DNA from: Clostridiales bacterium
GTDB lineage: Bacteria > Bacillota > Clostridia > Christensenellales > Aristaeellaceae
Assembly: GCA_015056085.1 (NCBI GenBank)
Contig: SVHA01000011.1
Span: forward strand, 1-56,039
Length of the DNA stretch: 56,039 nucleotides
Direction: 5' to 3'
Position 1 is the stretch's first letter. Every line of letters starts with the position of its first letter. A program made the position numbers and the translations under genes. Below are positions 50,984 through 56,039 of the stretch, in pieces. A model generated the notes under the pieces. That model did no database searches, was not told the DNA's origin, and saw only the letters and a program-made list of their open reading frames with translations.

Positions 50984-51012
50984 ATGATACACGATTTTAG
51001 GCGTTCTGTCAA
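50984..51012 (-). promoter_or_regulatory. Promoter of the leftward tRNA cluster
   Basis: On the minus strand, TTGACA (51007-51012), a 17-base spacer and TATCAT (50984-50989), about 60 bases before tRNA-Val. Confidence 0.85.
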
Positions 51013-51051
51013 CACCTTTTTTTCTTTTTTTGAACATTTTTCCAGGGCGTG

Positions 51052-51094
51052 AAAAATCAGGGCGGGGCACTTTGCGCCTGTTTTCCGCCCTGAT
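51052..51094 (-). terminator. Terminator of corA
   Basis: On the minus strand, ATCAGGGCGG (51085-51094) pairs with CCGCCCTGAT (51056-51065) and is followed by TTTTC. It starts a few bases after the corA stop codon. Confidence 0.85.
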
Positions 51095-51098
51095 GAAT

Positions 51099-52061
51099 TC
51101 ACTTGTTGTGGCTGTTGAACATATTTTTCTTCAGCATCAGCACGAAGGCTCCCAGGGCCGCCACGCCGGCAATACCCAGCACGACCCAGAATCCCCAGGA
51201 GGTGCCGGCGAAGGGCACCTGCACGTTCATGCCCCACAAAGAGGCGATGATGGTGGGGATGGACAGCACGGCGGTCAGGCTGGTCAGCACCTTCATGGTG
51301 ATGTTGAGGTTGTTGGAAATGATGGACGCGAAGGTGTCCATGGTGCCGGTCATAATGTCGCGGTAAATGGCGCACATCTCGATGGCCTGCTTGTTTTCGA
51401 TGATGACGTCTTCCAGCAGGTCCGTGTCTTCCGGGAACTGGCGCAGGATGCTGGTCTGGCGCAGGAGGCGCTCCATGACCATCTCGTTGCCCTTGAGGGA
51501 GGTGGAGAAGTACACCAGCGACTTCTCGAACTTCATCATCTGCAGCAGTTCCTGATTGCGGGAGGCCTTTTCCAGCTTGTCCTGCACGAGGGTGGACGCC
51601 TTGTCGATCTGCTTGAGGTAGCTCAGGAACCGTCCGGCGATGCGGTGGAGTATCTGCAGGATGAAACGGGTGCGCTTGTAGGTCCAGAAGTTGCGGATGC
51701 GCTCCTCGGAGAAATCGTTGATGATGGGGGTATCCCGGGTGCAGATGGTGATGATGACGTCATCCACCAGCACGATGCCCAGAGGAATGGTGGAATAGAC
51801 ATAGCCGGCGCCTTCCGCTTCCACGCAGGGAATGTCCACCAGAATGAGCGTCTGATTCTTTTCGGGATCCAGTTCGATGCGGGCGCTTTCCTCCTCGTCC
51901 AATGCGGCGGGCAGGAAAGTGGGGTCCAGGGCGAAGCGGGTGGTCAGGCCGTCCACTTCTTCCTTGGTGGGATTCTGCAAATGCACCCAGCAGCCCTTTT
52001 CCAGGGTGGTGCATTCGGTAAGGTGGTCATCCACCGTCTTGAAGATCCTCTTCAAGGGCAT
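51099..52061 (-). CDS. corA: CorA family magnesium (divalent metal) transporter
   Basis: A 320-residue pentameric inner-membrane channel. A large cytoplasmic domain (1 to about 255) ends in two helices. The first contains the diagnostic GMN (SLWGMNVQVPF) near residue 278; the second is WVVLGIAGVAALGAFVLML. The tail is short and basic. I prefer the ATG at 52061, five bases after AGGA; the ATG at 52067 overlaps that site. Upstream lies a short Asp/Pro-rich frame that may regulate it in response to magnesium. Confidence 0.94.
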   Translation of the reverse strand: MPLKRIFKTVDDHLTECTTLEKGCWVHLQNPTKEEVDGLTTRFALDPTFLPAALDEEESARIELDPEKNQTLILVDIPCVEAEGAGYVYSTIPLGIVLVDDVIITICTRDTPIINDFSEERIRNFWTYKRTRFILQILHRIAGRFLSYLKQIDKASTLVQDKLEKASRNQELLQMMKFEKSLVYFSTSLKGNEMVMERLLRQTSILRQFPEDTDLLEDVIIENKQAIEMCAIYRDIMTGTMDTFASIISNNLNITMKVLTSLTAVLSIPTIIASLWGMNVQVPFAGTSWGFWVVLGIAGVAALGAFVLMLKKNMFNSHNK

Positions 52062-52102
52062 CAGCATCCTTTCAAATTAAAGTATGCAGGCTGCCGATGA
52101 TC

Positions 52103-52156
52103 TCAGGGAGCGATCGGCCCTGCGGGGGTAGGGGGATATGGATCACCGTCCAACAT
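52103..52156 (-). CDS. Candidate magnesium-responsive leader peptide of corA (17 residues)
   Basis: The frame MLDGDPYPPTPAGPIAP is preceded by a perfect AAGGAGGT (52166-52173) at nine bases, one of the best ribosome binding sites in the window. It has two Asp and six Pro, with DGDPYPPTP at the front. The enterobacterial MgtL leader, also 17 residues, starts MEPDPTPLP and senses low magnesium because translation of acidic/Pro stretches is unstable. Just before the ATG, ATCGGCCC can pair with GGGCCGAT near the end of the frame (52113-52120), so ribosome position would alter folding. An alternative in-frame start at 52180 gives 25 residues. Function is inferred. Confidence 0.55.
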   Translation of the reverse strand: MLDGDPYPPTPAGPIAP

Positions 52157-52199
52157 GGGGCCGATACCTCCTTTTCGCATGATGGGTGTTCCTCTCTTC

Positions 52200-52228
52200 A
52201 TCATATCCCTTTCCTGAGGGATTGTCAA
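52200..52228 (-). promoter_or_regulatory. corA promoter
   Basis: On the minus strand, consensus TTGACA (52223-52228), a 17-base spacer and TATGAT (52200-52205). It sits about 140 bases before corA, leaving room for the leader peptide. Confidence 0.85.
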
Positions 52229-52409
52229 CGATTTTGTTGAAATCTTCTGTGGAATCGGGTTGGGAATCGGGGCGAAAAATTGCTTCTTGAAAGATTCGGG
52301 AAAATTCGCCAAAAAACGGCGATTTTTTTCTAACAGCCATTTTTCGGGCATTTACAAGGGTTTTCGACATTTGTGGCTTTTATGGTAAGAAAAAATCCCC
52401 GAAAAGGTA

Positions 52410-52438
52410 TTGCCTTGTGTTGACAAAGCGGTTATAAT
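52410..52438 (+). promoter_or_regulatory. nrdD promoter
   Basis: TTGCCT (52410-52415), a 17-base spacer and TATAAT (52433-52438). A TTGACA at 52420-52425 is too close to the -10 to serve. The remaining leader to 52662 holds the candidate NrdR boxes and no gene. Confidence 0.75.
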
Positions 52439-52459
52439 GGCAACTGCACACCGCAATAC

Positions 52460-52507
52460 ACACAATATATAGTTCCTGCAAACGGTTCGGAACACAAATT
52501 GTGCGAT
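52460..52507 (+). promoter_or_regulatory. Candidate NrdR boxes upstream of nrdD
   Basis: ACACAATATATAGTTC (52460-52475) is close to the NrdR box consensus ACACTATATATAGTGT. A weaker second match, ACACAAATTGTGCGAT (52492-52507), lies 32 bases further on. The roughly three-turn spacing is typical of NrdR pairs. NrdR represses ribonucleotide reductase genes when dATP is high. Confidence 0.55.
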
Positions 52508-52662
52508 ACGATATGCAACAAAGGAACATGAGCGCCAGAGGTGCAGCGTGTTCCCGGTGAAGGAAAGAGGCGCCGGGACGTGTTGTTTTCCGCTCTTTTC
52601 CCGGCAGGGAAGGGCGGGCGGCGCTGGAAAAATCAGAATAAACAGGTAAGGGAGAGGCACAT

Positions 52663-54984
52663 ATGAGCATTGTCAAGATTCGCAAGCGTGATGGCCGTGA
52701 GGTCGATTTTGCCCAGGAGAAGATCGAGCGTGCGATTTTTTCTGCCTTCCAGGCGTCCGGCAGCGCCAAGGGCATGGAGACGGCCCAGCAGCTTGCGGCC
52801 CGCGTGGTCAGCGACCTGGAAAACAATGAAGCGATTCCCGCTACCCCCAACGTGGAGCAGGTGCAGGATACCGTCGAGCGCGTGCTGATCGAGAAGGGCT
52901 ATGTGCGCACCGCCAAGGCGTACATCCTCTATCGTGCTGAGCGCAGCCGCATCCGTGAGATGAACACTCGCCTGATGCGCACCTTTGAAGACATCGTCTT
53001 CAAGGATGCCAGCGAGTCCGACCTCAAGCGGGAAAACGCCAACATCAACGGCGATACCGCCATGGGCTCCATGCTCAAGTTCGGCAGCGAAGGCGCCAAG
53101 CAGTTCTATGAGACTTATGTGATGGACCCCCGCTTTGCCGAGGCTCATCGTGAGGGCGACATCCATATCCACGATATGGACTTTTATACCCTGACCACCA
53201 CCTGCTGCCAGATCGAACTGACCAGCCTGTTCCGCAATGGCTTCTCCACCGGCCACGGCTATCTGCGTGAGCCCCAGGACATCACCAGCTATGCGGCGCT
53301 GTGCTGCATCGCCATCCAGGCTAACCAGAACGACCAGCACGGCGGCCAGAGCGTCGTGGACTTCGACTACGGCATGGCTCCCGGCGTCAAGAAGACCTTC
53401 ATCAAGCGCTATCGCCTGAACATCGCCCGTGCCATTGAATTGCTCAGCGGCGTGGAAGAGTCTGATCAGAAGGCCCGTGAGATGCTGGACAAGCTGGCTG
53501 CTGAAGGCCTCAAGCCCACCCTGGAGGAGACGCCCGAATTCCATCAGGCCGTGCTGGCTGCCCTGAATGAATTCACCGGCGATGCAAATGTGTCTGAAAA
53601 GATCATTGACTTTGCCCAGCGCCGCTCCTGGCAGGAGACCGACAAGGCGACCTTCCAGGCCATGGAAGCCCTGGTGCACAACCTCAACACCATGAACAGC
53701 CGCGCCGGTGCGCAGGTGCCTTTCTCCTCCATCAACTACGGCATGGATACCTCTCCTGAAGGCCGCATGGTGATGAAGAATCTGCTCCATGCCACCGAAG
53801 ACGGCCTGGGCGGCGGCGAGACCCCCATCTTCCCCATCCAGATCTTCCGTGTGAAGGAAGGCGTGAACTTCAACCCCGGCGATCCCAACTATGATCTGTT
53901 CCGCCTGTCCATCCGCACCAGCGCCAAGCGCCTGTTCCCCAACTTCTCCTTTGTGGACGCCCCCTTCAACCTGCAGTACTACAAGCCCGGCCATCCCGAA
54001 ACGGAAATCGCCTACATGGGCTGCCGTACCCGCGTGATGGGCAACGCCTTTGACCGCAACCGGGAGACCTCTCCCCGCCGCGGCAACCTGTCCTTCACCT
54101 CCATCAACCTGCCCCGCATCGCCATCAAGTCCAAGGGCGACGTCAACTGGTTCTTTGAAGAACTGGATCGCAAGCTGGAACTGGTGATGGAGCAGCTGGA
54201 TGAGCGCTTTGCCATCATCAGCCGCAAGCGTGTGAAGAACTTCCCCTTCCTGATGGGCCAGGGCGTGTGGATTGACTCCGAGAAACTGGACTGGAATGAC
54301 ACTGTGGAAGAAGTGCTCAAGCACGGCACCCTGACCGTCGGCTTCATCGGCCTGGCGGAAACCCTGGTCGCCCTGCGTGGCAAGCATCACGGCGAGGACG
54401 AAGAGAGCCAGAAGCTGGGCCAGGAAATCATCGGCCGTATGCGTGCCTTTGTGGATAAGCGTTCCAAGGAGACGGGTCTGAACTATACCCTGATCGCCAC
54501 GCCTGCCGAAGGGCTGTCTGGTCGCTTCATCCGCATGGACCGTGAGCAGTTCGGCGTGATCCCCGGCGTGACCGAGCGTGCATATTACACCAACAGCTTC
54601 CATGTGCCGGTGTACTATCCCTGCTCTGCCTTCCACAAACTGTCTGTGGAAGCTCCCTATCACGCCCTGACCAACGCCGGTCACATCTCCTATGTGGAAA
54701 TGGACGGCGATCCCCTCAAGAATCTGGACGCCTTTGAGAAGATCGTGCGCCATATGCACCATGTGGGCATCGGCTACGGCTCCATTAACCACCCCATCGA
54801 CCGTGACCCTGTGTGTGGCTACAACGGCATCATCGACGACGAATGCCCCTGCTGCCACCGCAAGGAAGACGGGCGCCCCTTCGAGCGCATCCGCCGCATC
54901 ACGGGCTATCTGGTGGGCACGCTGGACCGCTTCAACAACGCCAAGCGCGCTGAAGAAGGCGACCGTGTCAAGCACAGCGTCTGA
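52663..54984 (+). CDS. nrdD: Anaerobic ribonucleoside-triphosphate reductase (class III)
   Basis: Makes deoxynucleotides without oxygen using a glycyl radical. 773 residues. An N-terminal ATP-cone (KIRKRDGREVDFAQEKIERA, about 4-23) binds effector nucleotides. The C-terminus carries a CPCC zinc site (DECPCCHRKEDG, about 726-737) and RITGYLVG (about 745-752), where the radical glycine is expected. The ribosome binding site is weak (AAGGGAGAGG at some distance). It is paired with its activase 70 bases downstream. Confidence 0.96.
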   Translation: MSIVKIRKRDGREVDFAQEKIERAIFSAFQASGSAKGMETAQQLAARVVSDLENNEAIPATPNVEQVQDTVERVLIEKGYVRTAKAYILYRAERSRIREMNTRLMRTFEDIVFKDASESDLKRENANINGDTAMGSMLKFGSEGAKQFYETYVMDPRFAEAHREGDIHIHDMDFYTLTTTCCQIELTSLFRNGFSTGHGYLREPQDITSYAALCCIAIQANQNDQHGGQSVVDFDYGMAPGVKKTFIKRYRLNIARAIELLSGVEESDQKAREMLDKLAAEGLKPTLEETPEFHQAVLAALNEFTGDANVSEKIIDFAQRRSWQETDKATFQAMEALVHNLNTMNSRAGAQVPFSSINYGMDTSPEGRMVMKNLLHATEDGLGGGETPIFPIQIFRVKEGVNFNPGDPNYDLFRLSIRTSAKRLFPNFSFVDAPFNLQYYKPGHPETEIAYMGCRTRVMGNAFDRNRETSPRRGNLSFTSINLPRIAIKSKGDVNWFFEELDRKLELVMEQLDERFAIISRKRVKNFPFLMGQGVWIDSEKLDWNDTVEEVLKHGTLTVGFIGLAETLVALRGKHHGEDEESQKLGQEIIGRMRAFVDKRSKETGLNYTLIATPAEGLSGRFIRMDREQFGVIPGVTERAYYTNSFHVPVYYPCSAFHKLSVEAPYHALTNAGHISYVEMDGDPLKNLDAFEKIVRHMHHVGIGYGSINHPIDRDPVCGYNGIIDDECPCCHRKEDGRPFERIRRITGYLVGTLDRFNNAKRAEEGDRVKHSV

Positions 54985-55009
54985 TTCACCGAATCAACTT
55001 GAATTTCGT

Positions 55010-55041
55010 CCCCGGTCCGGAACATCGGGCCGGGGATTTTT
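55010..55041 (+). terminator. Hairpin with T-run between nrdD and nrdG
   Basis: CCCCGGTCC (55010-55018) pairs with GGGCCGGGG (55027-55035) and is followed by ATTTTT. It would reduce expression of the activase relative to the reductase. Confidence 0.75.
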
Positions 55042-55054
55042 CCAGGAGGCAGGT

Positions 55055-55570
55055 ATGGAAATCCGCATTTTCGGCACCATGGATGATTCCATTGTGGATG
55101 GCCCCGGCTATCGCTATGCCGTGTTCACCCAGGGTTGCCCCCACCATTGCCCCGGCTGCCACAACCCCGAATCCCACGACTTTTCAGGCGGCCGCATGGT
55201 GGATACCCAGACCATCATCGACCAGTTCAGCTGCAATCCCCTGCTGGACGGCGTGACGCTCTCGGGTGGCGAGCCTTTCTGCCAGCCGGAAGCCTGCCTC
55301 GTGCTGGCCAAAGCCGCCCATGCACAGGGCCTGAACGTGTGGGCATACACCGGCTATACCCTGGAAAAACTGCTGAATGAGGCGGATCCTGCCCGCATGG
55401 CGCTGCTGGAAGCGGTGGATGTGCTGGTGGACGGGCCCTTCCTGCTGGCGGAAAGGTCCCTGGCGCTGCAGTTCTGCGGGAGCAGGAATCAGCGGCTGAT
55501 TGACGTAAAGGCCACGCTGAAAAAGGGCGAAATCGTCAGGTGGTCGCCGCCTTCCTGGGATGTGCTGTGA
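55055..55570 (+). CDS. nrdG: Anaerobic ribonucleotide reductase activating protein
   Basis: Radical-SAM enzyme that installs the glycyl radical in NrdD. 171 residues. The 4Fe-4S motif CPHHCPGC (CX3CX2C) is at about 29-36, and SAM-binding GGEPFCQPE near 69-77. The start at 55055 follows CAGGAGG. It may be made at lower level than nrdD because of the intervening hairpin. Confidence 0.95.
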   Translation: MEIRIFGTMDDSIVDGPGYRYAVFTQGCPHHCPGCHNPESHDFSGGRMVDTQTIIDQFSCNPLLDGVTLSGGEPFCQPEACLVLAKAAHAQGLNVWAYTGYTLEKLLNEADPARMALLEAVDVLVDGPFLLAERSLALQFCGSRNQRLIDVKATLKKGEIVRWSPPSWDVL

Positions 55571-55614
55571 GGGCCCCCTGAAAGGATATTTTTGCAGAAA
55601 ATTTTGAAAATCGG

Positions 55615-55643
55615 TTGACAAAAAGACGAAGGAGTGCTATAAT
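55615..55643 (+). promoter_or_regulatory. Consensus promoter of the rightward tRNA cluster
   Basis: Perfect TTGACA (55615-55620), a 17-base spacer and perfect TATAAT (55638-55643), about 80 bases before tRNA-Arg. Confidence 0.92.
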
Positions 55644-55723
55644 CTGTACCTGTCAGCACGATAAAGCAACTGCTCTGAATGCTGATTGCCATTTGCCCTT
55701 GGAGGCACCTTGACGTGCGGCAT

Positions 55724-55800
<77 letters not shown>

Positions 55801-55805
55801 TATAT

Positions 55806-55883
55806 GGTGGGTATAGCGTAGTTGGTTAACGCGTCAGATTGTGGCTCTGAAGACCGTGGGTTCGAGTCCCACTACTCACCCCA
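55806..55883 (+). tRNA. tRNA-His (anticodon GTG)
   Basis: Carries the extra 5' G opposite C73 that marks tRNA-His (starts GGTGGGTA, ends TACTCACC-CCA). The anticodon loop TTGTGGC gives GTG. Confidence 0.95.
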
Positions 55884-55922
55884 TTTTTTCTGGTCTGCTG
55901 CTCTGCGGCGGGCAACCTGCGT

Positions 55923-55994
55923 TGGGGTGTAGCCAAGTGGTAAGGCACGGGACTTTGACTCCCGCATTCGCAGGTTCGAGCCCTGCCACCCCAG
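55923..55994 (+). tRNA. tRNA-Gln (anticodon TTG)
   Basis: Acceptor TGGGGTG faces CACCCCA, discriminator G, CCA not encoded. The anticodon loop CTTTGAC gives TTG. Confidence 0.95.
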
Positions 55995-56001
55995 CATGTA
56001 T

Positions 56002-56039
56002 GACCCATTAGCTCAGTCGGCAGAGCACTTGACTTTTAA
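56002..56039 (+). tRNA. tRNA-Lys (anticodon TTT), cut by the window end
   Basis: Only the 5' half is present: acceptor strand GACCCAT, D-arm AGCTCAGTCGGCAGAGC and anticodon stem-loop CTTGACTTTTAA, giving TTT. Confidence 0.85.

Noticed and set aside
52100-52198. M-box (ykoK) magnesium riboswitch upstream of corA
   Set aside because: The leader is only about 130 bases, and I could not find the M-box core blocks or a terminator/antiterminator switch.
52420-52438. TTGACA directly before TATAAT upstream of nrdD as the promoter
   Set aside because: The spacer is only seven bases. The TTGCCT ten bases upstream gives the normal 17.

Overview
The window looks like a chromosomal segment of an anaerobic, endospore-forming Clostridia (Bacillota) with GC-rich coding sequence. 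The sporulation trio spoIIGA-sigE-sigG, a PyrR-type pyr attenuator, a class III (oxygen-sensitive) ribonucleotide reductase and strong AGGAGG ribosome binding sites all point that way. A finer placement (for example near Christensenellales) is only a guess. No phage, insertion sequence or CRISPR array was seen.

Layout. 1-155: 5S rRNA and its terminator, the end of an rRNA operon. 1.2-8.8 kb: fba, a serine beta-lactamase-like hydrolase, a degenerate response regulator, a secreted SH3-type protein, secG, and a cca/DUF523 operon. 9.0-12.5 kb: ribosomal operon rpsM-rpsK-rpsD-rpoA-rplQ behind a ~300-nt leader. 13.3-16.1 kb: a small membrane protein and a large polytopic protein with an acyltransferase-like domain. 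16.1-19.8 kb: leftward operon GntR regulator-pepF-yfcE-HIT. 19.9-22.2 kb: pyrR-uracil permease behind a PyrR attenuator. 22.2-24.7 kb: spoIIGA-sigE-sigG. 25.0-26.3 kb: solitary MazF-like toxin and a YitT protein. 26.3-31.6 kb: a nucleoside-type ABC importer. 32.1-44.1 kb: one purine operon (purE-C-F-M-N, PurO-like IMP cyclohydrolase, stand-alone AICAR formyltransferase, small membrane protein, purD, purL), followed by a large surface protein, purB and a MIF-like protein. 50.3-51.0 kb: six leftward tRNAs. 51.1-52.2 kb: corA. 52.4-55.6 kb: nrdD-nrdG. 55.7-56.0 kb: the start of a rightward tRNA cluster.

Nucleotide metabolism dominates: pyrimidine salvage control, nucleoside uptake, all of purine synthesis from PRPP to IMP plus adenylosuccinate lyase, and deoxynucleotide synthesis.

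Non-coding content is unusual. Five islands (about 0.16-1.13, 4.14-5.35, 12.52-13.28, 44.08-44.88 and 49.37-50.33 kb) are built of the same GC-rich hairpins. They include 19 copies of a hairpin whose loop is conserved while its stem changes in a compensating way. Three of these copies carry the same 61-nt insert at the same loop position. A different ~158-bp terminal-inverted-repeat element occurs twice in tandem at 31.65-31.97 kb.

Two candidate regulatory leader peptides stand out. One is a 17-residue Asp/Pro-rich peptide upstream of corA, resembling in design the enterobacterial MgtL magnesium-sensing leader. The other is a 28-codon peptide upstream of purE whose stop codon lies inside an intrinsic terminator hairpin.
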